A DNA stretch of 64,000 nucleotides from Sphingomonadaceae bacterium (GCA_947453945.1 CANGJB010000004.1:39405-103404); one strand, 5' to 3'; positions 18,194 through 27,116 are shown, counted from the first letter of the stretch. Notes: generated by a model not told the origin, from the sequence alone. Program-made: numbers and translations.

Positions 18194-19291
18194 ATGATGC
18201 TGCCGGACAATCCATTGGGCCTCGACGGGTTCGAGTTCATCGAGTTTTCCGCGCCCGCACCGGGCCTGCTGGAGCCGGTGTTTGCGGCGATGGGCTTTGC
18301 CCATGTCGCCAACCACCGTTCCAAGGCGGTGCAGCTGTGGCGGCAGGGCGGGATCAACCTGATTGCCAATTATGAGCCGAAGAGCCCGGCGGCGTGGTTT
18401 GCCGCAGAGCACGGCCCTTCGGCCTGCGGCATGGGCTGGCGCGTGCGCAATGCGGCGGAGGCTTATGCGCGGGCGCTGGAGCGCGGGGCCGAGCCGGTCG
18501 AGGTACGCACCGGGCCGATGGAGCTGCGCCTACCCGCGATCCGGGGCATTGGCGGTTCGATCATCTATCTGATCGACCGCTACGCCGGATCGCCGATGGG
18601 CGACCTTTCGATCTATGACATTGATTTCGTCTATCTGCCGGGCGTGGAGCGCGAGCCGGCGGGCGCTGGCTTCCACACGATCGATCACCTGACGCACAAC
18701 GTCTATGGCGGGCGCATGGCGCACTGGGCGGCGTTTTACGAGCGGATCTTCAACTTCCGCGAGATCCGCTATTTCGACATCAAGGGGGAGTATACCGGGC
18801 TCACCAGCCGGGCGATGACCGCGCCCGATGGCAAGATCCGCATTCCCCTGAACGAAGAGGCGCAAGCGGGCGGCGGGCAGATCGAGGAATTCCTGCGCGC
18901 CTACAACGGCGAGGGCATCCAGCACATCGCCTTTGCCTGCGATGATCTGCTGGGCGCCTGGGACAAGCTGAAAGCAAGCGGCACGCCGTTCATGACCGCG
19001 CCTCCGGCCACCTATTACGAGATGCTGGAGGAGCGCCTGCCCGGGCACGGCGAGCCTGTGGCGGAATTGCAGAAGCGCGGCATCCTGCTGGATGGTTCGA
19101 CCGAGGCGGGCGATCCCCGGCTGCTGCTGCAGATCTTTTCCGAAACGCAGATCGGCCCGGTGTTCTTCGAATTCATCCAGCGCAAGAAGGACGAAGGCTT
19201 TGGCGAGGGCAACTTCACCGCGCTGTTTCAATCGATGGAGCGCGACCAGATGCGGCGCGGAGTGCTGAACGTGGAAGGAGCAACCGCATGA
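18194..19291 (+). CDS. hpd: 4-hydroxyphenylpyruvate dioxygenase
   Basis: The enzyme converts 4-hydroxyphenylpyruvate to homogentisate, the entry step of tyrosine breakdown. The 365-residue length fits the family. ATG 18194 (or 18197) is chosen because upstream codons form the promoter. Iron ligands are the His of [11 protein letters not shown], the His of [10 protein letters not shown] and the Glu of [18 protein letters not shown]. Both vicinal-oxygen-chelate halves are complete. It overlaps the next VOC gene by ATGA. The homogentisate dioxygenase and fumarylacetoacetase genes are not in this window. The operator in its promoter suggests repression that is relieved by a ligand. Confidence 0.9.
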   Translation: MMLPDNPLGLDGFEFIEFSAPAPGLLEPVFAAMGFAHVANHRSKAVQLWRQGGINLIANYEPKSPAAWFAAEHGPSACGMGWRVRNAAEAYARALERGAEPVEVRTGPMELRLPAIRGIGGSIIYLIDRYAGSPMGDLSIYDIDFVYLPGVEREPAGAGFHTIDHLTHNVYGGRMAHWAAFYERIFNFREIRYFDIKGEYTGLTSRAMTAPDGKIRIPLNEEAQAGGGQIEEFLRAYNGEGIQHIAFACDDLLGAWDKLKASGTPFMTAPPATYYEMLEERLPGHGEPVAELQKRGILLDGSTEAGDPRLLLQIFSETQIGPVFFEFIQRKKDEGFGEGNFTALFQSMERDQMRRGVLNVEGATA

Positions 19292-19827
19292 TCCCGGCCC
19301 TGAAGCGCATCCACCACGTGGCCTACCGGTGCCGCGATGCAAAGGAAACGGTGGCATGGTACGAGCGGGTGATGGGCATGCGCTATACCACCGCCTTTGC
19401 CGAGGACACCGTGCCTTCGACCGGCGAGCATGATCCCTACATGCACGTGTTCCTCGATTGCAGCGGGGGAAATGTGCTGGCATTCTTCGAGCTGCCGAAC
19501 CAGCCGGAGATGGGCCGCGACCCCAATACGCCGGCCTGGGTGCAGCATCTGGCATTCGAAGTAGCGGACGAGGCGGCGCTTCATGCCGCGAAAGCGCATC
19601 TGGAGGCAGAGGGCATCGAGGTTCTCGGGCCAACCTATCACGGCATCTTCCGCTCGATCTATTTCTTCGATCCCAACGGACACCGGCTGGAGCTGGCCTG
19701 CAATATCGGCACGCCGGCACAGCACGAGGAGCTGGCCGCGCTGGCCCCGGTCATGCTGGAGGAATGGAGCCGCACGAAGCGCGCGCCGCGCCACGCCGAG
19801 TGGCTGCACAAGGATCCGGAGGCCTAG
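19288..19827 (+). CDS. VOC (glyoxalase/extradiol) family protein
   Basis: The protein is 179 residues, about one VOC module pair. It begins with a metal-site block ([19 protein letters not shown]) and continues with [14 protein letters not shown] and a C-terminal [12 protein letters not shown], giving the His/His/Glu pattern of VOC metal sites. The ATGA overlap with hpd implies coupled translation. Possible roles include a ring-cleavage or isomerase step linked to aromatic amino acid breakdown, but the reaction cannot be read from the sequence. Confidence 0.8.
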   Translation: MIPALKRIHHVAYRCRDAKETVAWYERVMGMRYTTAFAEDTVPSTGEHDPYMHVFLDCSGGNVLAFFELPNQPEMGRDPNTPAWVQHLAFEVADEAALHAAKAHLEAEGIEVLGPTYHGIFRSIYFFDPNGHRLELACNIGTPAQHEELAALAPVMLEEWSRTKRAPRHAEWLHKDPEA

Positions 19828-19887
19828 TCCTCGTCCCGACCCCGCGAGGGGCCGGGAGGGCTGTGCTGTGCCGCGGGGCCGGGCAGG

Positions 19888-20070
19888 CTATTTGTTGAGC
19901 GTATCGCGCGCGGCATCCTTCATGCGGCCCGCCGCATTCCTGATCTTGCCGAGCGCCTGCTCTGCCTCACCCTCGACAACCATCTTGGTGTTGCCGGTGA
20001 CTTTGCCGATGCCTTCCTTGATGAAGCCCTTGGCCTGCTCGGCCGATCCGGCGATCCTGTCTTTGTCCAT
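19888..20070 (-). CDS. CsbD family stress protein
   Basis: The protein is 60 residues and matches the CsbD pattern: DRIAGSAEQAKGFIKEGIGK, then VTGNTKMVVEGEAEQALGK. CsbD proteins are small soluble proteins of the general stress response with no known enzyme activity. The stress-associated 16-bp element lies 80-95 bp upstream on the same strand. It is followed by no other minus-strand gene. Confidence 0.9.
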   Translation of the reverse strand: MDKDRIAGSAEQAKGFIKEGIGKVTGNTKMVVEGEAEQALGKIRNAAGRMKDAARDTLNK

Positions 20071-20148
20071 GGCGAGAACTCCTGCATCGGGGCTGCGAAA
20101 TGCTGCGCCCGCCGCGATGGGTTAGGCCCGGCTGCAGAGCGCTTCACG

Positions 20149-20164
20149 CCTCGGAAACTACCCA
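20149..20164 (-). promoter_or_regulatory. Stress-regulon element upstream of csbD
   Basis: Reads TGGGTAGTTTCCGAGG on the minus strand, identical to the ompA copy. It overlaps the stop codon of the 51-residue ORF behind sodB and faces csbD. Confidence 0.7.
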
Positions 20165-20313
20165 GTCCGGTCCGGTTCGGCCGGATGCGGTTCGAGCGGC
20201 GCGGCGGGATCTGCCGTGAGGCGCGGGGCGGGCGCGCCGCCTTCGTTGTCCCAGCGGGCAAGCGCCGCCCGCGCCTGTTTGTCTGCCGCAGGGCGCGCGC
20301 GAAGGCGCCGCAT
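20158..20313 (-). CDS. 51-residue protein coupled to sodB
   Basis: This ORF is too short for the track. Its ATG overlaps the sodB stop by one base (TGATG), which is a usual coupling arrangement. It encodes a basic, proline-rich protein with RAALARWDNEGGAPAP in the middle. I recall similar short ARWDNEGG proteins in sphingomonads, but cannot check this. It has no signal peptide or membrane segment. Function is unknown. Confidence 0.5.
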   Translation of the reverse strand: MRRLRARPAADKQARAALARWDNEGGAPAPRLTADPAAPLEPHPAEPDRTG

Positions 20314-20924
20314 CAGCCCTGATCCCCGCGCGACAGCCCTTCGCTATCGAGGTTCATGGCGACGAAGGTCCAGTTGACGAGGTGGGCCATGACCGCGGCG
20401 ATGTAATCGCGCCGGGCATCGCGGCGATCCACGTAATATGCGTGCTCCCACAGATCGAGCGTGAACAGCGGGACCATCCCTTCGTGGAGCGCTGGTGTAT
20501 CGCCGTCATGCAGCGCGGTGATGCGCAGCGCCGAACCATCGAGCACCAGCCAGGCCCAGCCGCTGCCAAAATGCGCGGTGGCCACAGCGGAGAATGCCTC
20601 GATCAGACCTGCGTGCGAGCCGAACCCCTGTTCGATGAGCATCGCCAGCTGGTCGGTTGGCGGGCGCTCATCCGGGGACAGGCATTGCCAGAAGAAGCTG
20701 TGGTTCCAGACCTGCCCGGCGATCTGGCACAAGGGACCCGGCGGCGCGGCCCGGATCACACCAAGCAGCGAGTGGCTGCCGAGGCCCGCTTCCTCCGCCA
20801 GCGCATTGGCACGATCGACATAGGCGCGGTGGTGCCGGCCATGGTGATAATCCAGCGTTTCGGCCGAGATGTGCGGTGCGAGCGCATCGCGGTCATAAGG
20901 TAGTGGCGGCAATGTGAAGGCCAT
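20313..20924 (-). CDS. sodB: Fe/Mn superoxide dismutase
   Basis: The enzyme turns superoxide into hydrogen peroxide and oxygen in the cytoplasm. It has 203 residues from ATG 20924; the track start at 21032 runs through the promoter. Metal ligands are the His of SAETLDYHHGRHH, the His of QVWNHSFFW, and the Asp and His of LDLWEHAYYVD. FGSGWAWLV is present in place of the more usual form. I cannot decide between iron and manganese. A stress-regulon element lies about 90 bp upstream, divergent from the ompA copy. Confidence 0.93.
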   Translation of the reverse strand: MAFTLPPLPYDRDALAPHISAETLDYHHGRHHRAYVDRANALAEEAGLGSHSLLGVIRAAPPGPLCQIAGQVWNHSFFWQCLSPDERPPTDQLAMLIEQGFGSHAGLIEAFSAVATAHFGSGWAWLVLDGSALRITALHDGDTPALHEGMVPLFTLDLWEHAYYVDRRDARRDYIAAVMAHLVNWTFVAMNLDSEGLSRGDQG

Positions 20925-21009
20925 TGGGGGGTATCCTGTGATCGGCTGGCCCGCGAATGCGTGCCCAGCCTTGCCCGCAGGATTAAGGTCCGAGGCTGCC
21001 CCGGCGCAG

Positions 21010-21025
21010 CCTCGGAATGTACCCA
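21010..21025 (-). promoter_or_regulatory. Stress-regulon element upstream of sodB
   Basis: Reads TGGGTACATTCCGAGG on the minus strand, 86 bp upstream of the sodB ATG. With the plus-strand copy at 21037 it forms a divergent pair whose flanks extend the match to CAGCCTCGGAA and TTCCGAGGCTG. Confidence 0.65.
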
Positions 21026-21036
21026 GCCGCACGGCA

Positions 21037-21052
21037 TGGGTAGTTTCCGAGG
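21037..21052 (+). promoter_or_regulatory. Stress-regulon element, plus strand, toward ompA
   Basis: Reads TGGGTAGTTTCCGAGG. It lies 264 bp upstream of the OmpA-like gene, further than the other copies, with a terminator-like hairpin in between. Confidence 0.7.
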
Positions 21053-21057
21053 CTGTG

Positions 21058-21222
21058 CCCGTTCCAGCAAGCGGCCTAGTTCAAATCTCGATGCCGGCGG
21101 TGGCCCTTACCCCCCAAGGTTTAAAGGGTCCGCTCGCAGCGGTGAGGTTTTGCGACCCGACCTTAATTCCGCAGCATCACACCTTGGGCCGACGGTTGCT
21201 TGCAACCGTCGGCTTGCTTTTC
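21058..21222 (+). ncRNA. Candidate small RNA between sodB and ompA
   Basis: The region starts after a promoter-like stress element and ends in a strong hairpin with a T-rich tail (21188-21221). It has no open reading frame of note. It carries a TTACCCCCCAAGG stretch that could pair with ribosome-binding sites. An RNA of about 150 nt is inferred; a leader of the ompA messenger with a built-in attenuator is the main alternative. Confidence 0.35.
21188..21221 (+). terminator. Rho-independent terminator upstream of ompA
   Basis: GCCGACGGTTG and CAACCGTCGGC pair perfectly over 11 bp around CTTG and are followed by TTGCTTTT. It lies 95 bp before the ompA ATG, where no upstream gene on this strand needs terminating. 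Confidence 0.7.
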
Positions 21223-21315
21223 CCGATGTGCGGCGATCCGGGCCAGTTCTTCCCCCATCCCCCTCTTACCCCGTGGCCGCATTGTGCGAAGCCACCAAGA
21301 ATGAACGGATATCTC

Positions 21316-22440
21316 ATGAGGAAAATCATCGTCAGCTTGTTGCTGGCTTCCAGTGCGCTGGGCGCAAGTGCCCACGCGAATGAAACCGGCCCCTACATCA
21401 CCATCGAGGGCGGCGCAGTCAAACAGGAGCACGTCGACATCTCCACCGCGGTCGGCCCGAACTATACCGACCGGTTCAAGACCGGCTGGGAAGTCGGCGG
21501 CGCGTTGGGTTATGATCTTGGAAAGATCCGGTTCGAGGCAGAAGGCTTCTATTCCCGCTCGATGCTGCGCGATCAGGACCGCCCGCTCGGCGCGCCGACG
21601 CCCAACGGTAGCTTCACGAACGCAAACGGTCTCTCCGGCCGGCTGAGCACATATGCCGCGATGGCCAACGTGCTGATCGGCCTTGGCCACTGGGGCGGAA
21701 TCAAGGCTTATGCAGGTGCCGGCGGCGGCTATGCCAGCAGCAAGCTGATTGAAAGCCTGCCTTCGGCTGTCAGGGTTCAGGACCGGGCCAGTGGCCTTGC
21801 CTGGCAGGCCCTGGCCGGTGTGACCGTGCCAATCAGCCACAATGTCGATCTGGGTGTGAAGTATCGCTACTTCCGTCCCGACGGCGCGGATCGCTTCGTC
21901 GCCGATGATGGCAGTTCGCGGGAAGCCCGGCTGCGCTCGCATGCCTTGCTGGCAACGCTGACCTTCAACTTTGGCGGAAAGGCCGCCGAGCCTGAGCCAG
22001 AACCAGCCCAGTTGCCACCTCCCCCGCCGCCCGCACCGATGCCCGCTCCTCCCCCGCCGCCGCCTGCGCCCCTTCCTTATGTCGAAGCTTGCAACAAGGG
22101 CCCCTTCATCGTGTTCTTCGATTGGGACAGGGCCGACGTTTCGCCGGAAGCAGCCAGCGTTCTCGACAACGCGGTGCAGGCTTACGGGAACTGCGGCAAT
22201 ATCGGCATCATGCTGGCCGGCCATACCGACAGCTCGGGCTCGCCGCGCTACAACCTGGGTCTTTCGTCACGGCGCGATAGTGCGGTTCAGAGCTATCTGA
22301 CCGGGCATGGCGTTTCCGCCGGGGCGATTTCCAGCCAGGCCTTTGGCGAAACCAACCAGAGGGTGCCCACCGCCGACGGTGTGCGCGAAGTGCAGAACCG
22401 CCGCGTGGAGATCAGCTACGGCCCGGGTTCGGGTTCCTGA
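21316..22440 (+). CDS. OmpA-family outer membrane porin
   Basis: The protein is 374 residues from ATG 21316, with the signal peptide MRKIIVSLLLASSALGASAHA; ATG 21301 is the in-frame alternative. The N-terminal half is an eight-stranded OmpA-type barrel with alternating strands. A proline-rich linker (PEPEPAQLPPPPPPAP) follows. The C-terminal domain is peptidoglycan-binding, with FIVFFDWDRADVSPEAASVL, AGHTDSSGSPRYNLGLSSRR and the closing NRRVEISYG. It would anchor the outer membrane to the cell wall. A stress element and a terminator-like hairpin lie in its long upstream region, so its expression may be attenuated. Confidence 0.9.
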   Translation: MRKIIVSLLLASSALGASAHANETGPYITIEGGAVKQEHVDISTAVGPNYTDRFKTGWEVGGALGYDLGKIRFEAEGFYSRSMLRDQDRPLGAPTPNGSFTNANGLSGRLSTYAAMANVLIGLGHWGGIKAYAGAGGGYASSKLIESLPSAVRVQDRASGLAWQALAGVTVPISHNVDLGVKYRYFRPDGADRFVADDGSSREARLRSHALLATLTFNFGGKAAEPEPEPAQLPPPPPPAPMPAPPPPPPAPLPYVEACNKGPFIVFFDWDRADVSPEAASVLDNAVQAYGNCGNIGIMLAGHTDSSGSPRYNLGLSSRRDSAVQSYLTGHGVSAGAISSQAFGETNQRVPTADGVREVQNRRVEISYGPGSGS

Positions 22441-22567
22441 TCACAGGCTGACAGATCGGGTCCATGGGGACCACAGGAAATGGGGTCGGCACGTTGCCGG
22501 CCCCATTGCCGTTTCAGGATGGCCGCAGAACGAGAGCCGGCTTTGGCCTGACGCGCAGGACAGCCGA

Positions 22568-25500
22568 TCAGGCCTCGATCATCAGAACCTTGCGGGCGAG
22601 TTCGGGAAGCGAGCGCACCTCCATCCGGTGCATGATCTCGGCCCGGTGATTTTCGACCGTGCGCTGGCTGATGCCCAGATCTGCCGCGATGTTCTTGCTG
22701 GGGTGCCCGGCAAGGACCATGTCCATCACTTCCTTCTGCCGCGCGGTGAGCGCGCCGTAGCACAGAGCTGCCTCGGCCTTCGCGACATCGGCGATGTTGG
22801 TTCCCAGCGATTGTTCGGTCGCGCGGTCGATGCTGCCCAGCAATGCTTCGCGCCCCACCGGCTTGGTGATGAAATCGCAGGCGCCCCCGCGCATGGCCGC
22901 CACGGCCAGCCCGGTATCGTCATCGCCGGTGATCAGGATGACCGGCAAGTGATCACCACGCGCACGCAGCTTGCCCAGCAGATCAATGCCGCTGAGGCCG
23001 GGCAGATGGGCATCGACCAGCAGGCATCCCGGCCGGCCTGCGCGATAGGCGGCTAGAAAGTCCTCCGCAGAGCCGAAGTCTTCCACATCGCGGCCATGCG
23101 AGACGAGGAGTTCGCGGATCGCGGCAAGAACCTGCGGTTCATCATCCACCACATAGATCACCGGCTGCGCCTGCGGATCACCACCAGAGAGCACGGTCGC
23201 AGCCGCCCCTAGCGCGGGCGGACAAAGCCGTTCCACCTCGCGCAGCAGCACAGCGGGAACGACCGGCTTCTTGAGATGAACGCAATCGGCGTCCACGATG
23301 ATTGACTGTGCCGCGGTGGAGATATCGCCGGTGAGGACAATTGCCGGCAGCGGTCGCTCCAGCTGGGCGCGCAGGGCCATCAGCAAATCCACCCCGCTTC
23401 GGCCCGAAGGCAGATTGTAGTCCGTCAGCAGCAGATCCGGCCTGATAGCGCCCGCCGCAATCAGCCGCAGCGCCTCGGCGCCATCGGGTGCGCAGCTGAC
23501 GATATGGCCCTTTTCACGCAGCAGAAGCGCGATGAGATCAAGCAAATCGGGATCATCTTCGACCACCATGATCACCGAAGGCCGCGCGGCAGGTTCGGGT
23601 TCGGGTTCGGGTTCGGGCGCAGGATCCGGCCCGAGCGCGGGTGGAAGGCGCGGCGCATCAACGCGGCGCGGCACGGTGATCGCAAACAGCGAACCGCGCC
23701 CGGGCACAGAGCGGACATCGACCGGATGACGCAGAAGCCGGCCCAGCCGCCACACGATCGAAAGCCCCAGCCCGCTTTCGCGCGCGGGATTATCCACTTG
23801 ATGGAATTCCTCGAAGATCCGGTCGAGTTGATCGGCCTCGATGCCGATCCCGGTATCCCAAACCTCGATCCGAAGATCGCTGCCGCGCCGCCGACAGCCC
23901 AGCAGGATCCGGCCCGTGCGCGTGTACTTCACCGCATTGCCAAGGAGGTTGCGGATCATCTGTTCCAGCAGGCGCGGATCGCTTTCGACCCACGCCGCAC
24001 TGGGCATGAACCGCAGCGAGAGATCGCGCGCTTCCGCCAGGGCGAGGAATTCGCCGTGGAGCCGTTCCAGCACATCGGCCACCGGAAACCGCTCGATCTG
24101 CGGGCGGACCGCACCGGCCTCGATCTGGCTGATGTTGAGCAGGACATCGAGCATCCCCGAAAGCGCGCCCAGCGTCTTGTCGAAACGGAGCATGAGTTCG
24201 CCGGCCCGATCGCCCGAGACATTGGGCGCGAGAAAATCCTTAAGCAGCGCGAGAGCCTGAAGCGGCTGGCGCAGATCATGGCTGGCCGCGGCGAGGAACC
24301 GCGACTTGGCGGCATTGGCGCGTTCGGCCTCCAGCTTGGCCTCTTCGAGGGCAGAGGTCGTGCGCTTGCGATCGGTGATATCGGCAAAGGTGATCACCAC
24401 GCCCTCGATCAGGCTATCGTGCGCGCGGTAGGGAAAGATGCGGCGGACAAACCAGGTATCGTCCGGCGCCCTGACCTCGCGCTCGATGGGTGCCTCGTTG
24501 CCCAGCACGCGCTGCGCATCGCCCAGCAACTGGGGATCATCGGCAATGGGCCTGAGATCGGCCAGCGGCCGGCCGATATCGCCTGCAATCACGTTGTAGA
24601 GCGGACTGATCGCCGGCGTGAAGAAGCGGATCTTGAGCGCCGCATCGAGGAACATCGTGCCGACATTGGTGCTGAACAGCACGTTCTGAAGATCGTCCGA
24701 GGCCAGGCGCTGGCGGTCGAGCGTTTCCTGCAGCTGGCTGTTGAGCGCGGTCAGTTCCTCGTTGAGTGACTGGAGTTCCTCTTTCGAGGTGAGCAGTTCC
24801 TCGTTGGTGGACTGGAACTCCTCGTTGATCGACAAGGCCTCTTCGTTGATCGCCTTCTGCTCCTGATTGGCGATTTCCCGGTCGTGGATCGAGGCCTGCA
24901 ATTCGGCCTGCGTTTCAAGGAGCTCGCGCTCCAGTTCGCCCACCCGTTCGGTCTCTTCAGGGGCGAGGCCGTCTGCTGCTGCGCCGCGGCCCGCCGCTTC
25001 TTCGGCGAAGCAGACCAGCAGCAGTTCTTCCGCCGCATCGGCGATGTGTTCAACGGTAATGCGGAAGTGGGCCGGTTCTCCATCAATCGTCAGCCGCGCA
25101 AGCCCGCCATCGACATGGGGCGTATCCGGGCCAACCCGGCTGATCGCCAGACGCAGCCGGGTGCGCAGCGCGGGCGAGGCCATGGCGAGCAGATCCTGCG
25201 TGGGATAGCCCGGCATGATCCGCAGGAAGCGGTGCGTCGGCCCCATCGAGAACAGGCAATCGTGGTGGCGGTTGATCAGCACCGCGGCCGGCGCATGGCT
25301 GGCCAGAACCGCGCGCTCGCATATCTCGGCCAGACTGCGCCGCACCGTGGGCACATCGCGCCCCACTGTGGCCAGCTGCGGCAGCTTCCCATCGAAGTTG
25401 AACGGAAATCCGGCCTCACCCGGCCGGGTTTTGGCGCCGTGGCGGTAGAAGCATTCGGCCGGCGCCATGAGCTCGAACCGGCCATCTGCCTTGCCGATCG

Positions 25501-26902
25501 TTTCAGCCATCCCCAGCATCAGCATGCCGCCTTCGCGCAAGGCGAAGTGGAACAGCGCGATGACCCGGGCCTGCGCGGCGCTATCGAGATAGATGAGGAG
25601 ATTGCGGCAGGCGATCAGGTCCAGCCGCGAAAACGGCGGGTCGGTGAGCACATCCTGCACCGAGAACACGACATGCCCGCGCAGCGCTGCCACCACACGG
25701 TAGCCGTTCTCTTGCCAGGTGAAGTACCGCTCCAGCCGCTCGGGCGAAATGGCGGCAGCGACATCGTGCGAGTAAAGCCCTTCGCGTGCGGCAGCGACAG
25801 CATCGGCATCGAGATCGGACGCGAAGATCTGCAGCTTCACATCGCGATTGAGGCGCGCAAGCACGTCCTGGCAGACCATCGCGATGGAATAGGCCTCTTC
25901 GCCGGTGCTGCATCCCGCCACCCAGATGCGCAAGGCCTGCCCGTCGGTCAGCCGTTCGACCAGTTCGGGCAGGACGAGAGTCTCGAGATTTTCGAAGACC
26001 TTGGGATCGCGGAAGAAAGCGGTCACGTTGATGAGCAGATCGCTCGCCAGCAAAGCGCACTCCGCAGGATCGCCGCGCAGCCGTTCGGCATAAGCCGCCA
26101 TGTCGCCAGTGGTCATCGCCAGCAAGGCCATGCGCCGCGCGATGCGACGGGATATCGTGCCGGGCTTGTACTGGCTGAAATCCTGGCCCGGTGTGTGCTT
26201 CAGCGCCGCGATGATCGCGGCCAGCCCCTCGGCCCCATCAAGCGGGGCGACCGGGCCTGCCACGAAGCCGGGGCGCGTGACGCGCGCGGCAAAGGCCGTG
26301 ATCGCATCGGGCATGGCGGCAATCGGCAGGGCCGCATCGGCCAGCCCGGTATCGAGCGCGGCTTGCGGCATCTCGGGATGCTCAGCCTCGGTGATCGCCT
26401 GGACAAGGATCAGCCCGCCCGCCGCATGGAGCGCGGCCAAACCGCCACTGCCATCGCCGCCGTTGCCGGACAGGACAACCGCCGCGGTTTGCTTGCCGCA
26501 CGAGGCTGCAAGCGAGCGGATCAGCCCATCGAACGGCAGGCGCGCGCCGTGGCCCACTTCGGGCGCGGAAAGCCGCAAGGTGCCCGCACTGACGGAAAGA
26601 TACCGGCCGGGAGGGATGACATAAACATGGTCCGCCGCCAGCGGGCAGCCATGCGCGGCTTCGGCCACGGGCATGGCGGTGTGATCGCCCAGCAAGCTGA
26701 CCATCATACTTTCGTGGTTCGGATCGAGATGCTGGACAACAATGAAGGCGCAGCCGGTGGCGGCCGGCAGCGCATCGAACAGACGCGACGCTGCCTCCAG
26801 CCCTCCAGCCGACGCGCCGATGGCAATGATCGGAAGCACTTGTCTTGGCGGCAAGTCTTTCCGCTGCGATGCGCCGATGGCTTCGCGCAGTGTGCTTACC
26901 AC
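22568..26902 (-). CDS. CheB-CheR-PAS hybrid histidine kinase with two receivers and a LuxR-type HTH
   Basis: This 1444-residue protein joins, in order: CheB methylesterase (22-207, catalytic Ser in IIAIGASAGG, His in VVQHLDPNH, Asp in SGNGGDG); CheR methyltransferase (244-484); a coiled coil (654-734, repeated NEE/KEE heptads); PAS (740-827); HisKA (867-940, acceptor His in ASHDLRQP); HATPase (990-1067, GNAVKYTRTG and GLGLSIVWRLG); a PEPEPEPEP linker; receiver 1 (1108-1220, VVEDDPD); receiver 2 (1245-1360, VVDDEPQ); and a FixJ/LuxR-type HTH (1382-1444, LTARQKEVMDMVLAG). All catalytic residues seem present, so it could sense, phosphorylate itself and bind DNA in one chain. The start is GTG 26902. 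No chemotaxis genes are nearby, so the CheB/CheR part probably serves sensing rather than swimming. Confidence 0.9.
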   Translation of the reverse strand: MVSTLREAIGASQRKDLPPRQVLPIIAIGASAGGLEAASRLFDALPAATGCAFIVVQHLDPNHESMMVSLLGDHTAMPVAEAAHGCPLAADHVYVIPPGRYLSVSAGTLRLSAPEVGHGARLPFDGLIRSLAASCGKQTAAVVLSGNGGDGSGGLAALHAAGGLILVQAITEAEHPEMPQAALDTGLADAALPIAAMPDAITAFAARVTRPGFVAGPVAPLDGAEGLAAIIAALKHTPGQDFSQYKPGTISRRIARRMALLAMTTGDMAAYAERLRGDPAECALLASDLLINVTAFFRDPKVFENLETLVLPELVERLTDGQALRIWVAGCSTGEEAYSIAMVCQDVLARLNRDVKLQIFASDLDADAVAAAREGLYSHDVAAAISPERLERYFTWQENGYRVVAALRGHVVFSVQDVLTDPPFSRLDLIACRNLLIYLDSAAQARVIALFHFALREGGMLMLGMAETIGKADGRFELMAPAECFYRHGAKTRPGEAGFPFNFDGKLPQLATVGRDVPTVRRSLAEICERAVLASHAPAAVLINRHHDCLFSMGPTHRFLRIMPGYPTQDLLAMASPALRTRLRLAISRVGPDTPHVDGGLARLTIDGEPAHFRITVEHIADAAEELLLVCFAEEAAGRGAAADGLAPEETERVGELERELLETQAELQASIHDREIANQEQKAINEEALSINEEFQSTNEELLTSKEELQSLNEELTALNSQLQETLDRQRLASDDLQNVLFSTNVGTMFLDAALKIRFFTPAISPLYNVIAGDIGRPLADLRPIADDPQLLGDAQRVLGNEAPIEREVRAPDDTWFVRRIFPYRAHDSLIEGVVITFADITDRKRTTSALEEAKLEAERANAAKSRFLAAASHDLRQPLQALALLKDFLAPNVSGDRAGELMLRFDKTLGALSGMLDVLLNISQIEAGAVRPQIERFPVADVLERLHGEFLALAEARDLSLRFMPSAAWVESDPRLLEQMIRNLLGNAVKYTRTGRILLGCRRRGSDLRIEVWDTGIGIEADQLDRIFEEFHQVDNPARESGLGLSIVWRLGRLLRHPVDVRSVPGRGSLFAITVPRRVDAPRLPPALGPDPAPEPEPEPEPAARPSVIMVVEDDPDLLDLIALLLREKGHIVSCAPDGAEALRLIAAGAIRPDLLLTDYNLPSGRSGVDLLMALRAQLERPLPAIVLTGDISTAAQSIIVDADCVHLKKPVVPAVLLREVERLCPPALGAAATVLSGGDPQAQPVIYVVDDEPQVLAAIRELLVSHGRDVEDFGSAEDFLAAYRAGRPGCLLVDAHLPGLSGIDLLGKLRARGDHLPVILITGDDDTGLAVAAMRGGACDFITKPVGREALLGSIDRATEQSLGTNIADVAKAEAALCYGALTARQKEVMDMVLAGHPSKNIAADLGISQRTVENHRAEIMHRMEVRSLPELARKVLMIEA

Positions 26903-27083
26903 CGGGCGGCCGAGGCGTAAAACCTCGTGGGCCGGAGGGCTGTGGGCCGCAGGGCCGTTTGCCAGAGGGGCTTGCGCCAGAGGGCCGTGCGATGGAGTCG
27001 CTGTGTCATGTCATGCCCCTTGTGATAGGTATGACTACCATAGTCGCAGGCGAACACCCCACTCCGAATGGTGTCATGGTCAT

Positions 27084-27116
27084 GCGGCCTCCGCACGCGC
27101 CGCGTGCGGAGGCCGC
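27084..27116. repeat. 15-bp perfect hairpin
   Basis: GCGGCCTCCGCACGC and GCGTGCGGAGGCCGC pair exactly around GCC. It lies between the Thivi_2564 gene and the sensor kinase start, both on the minus strand. Without a T tract, it may be a processing site or a partial terminator. Confidence 0.6.
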
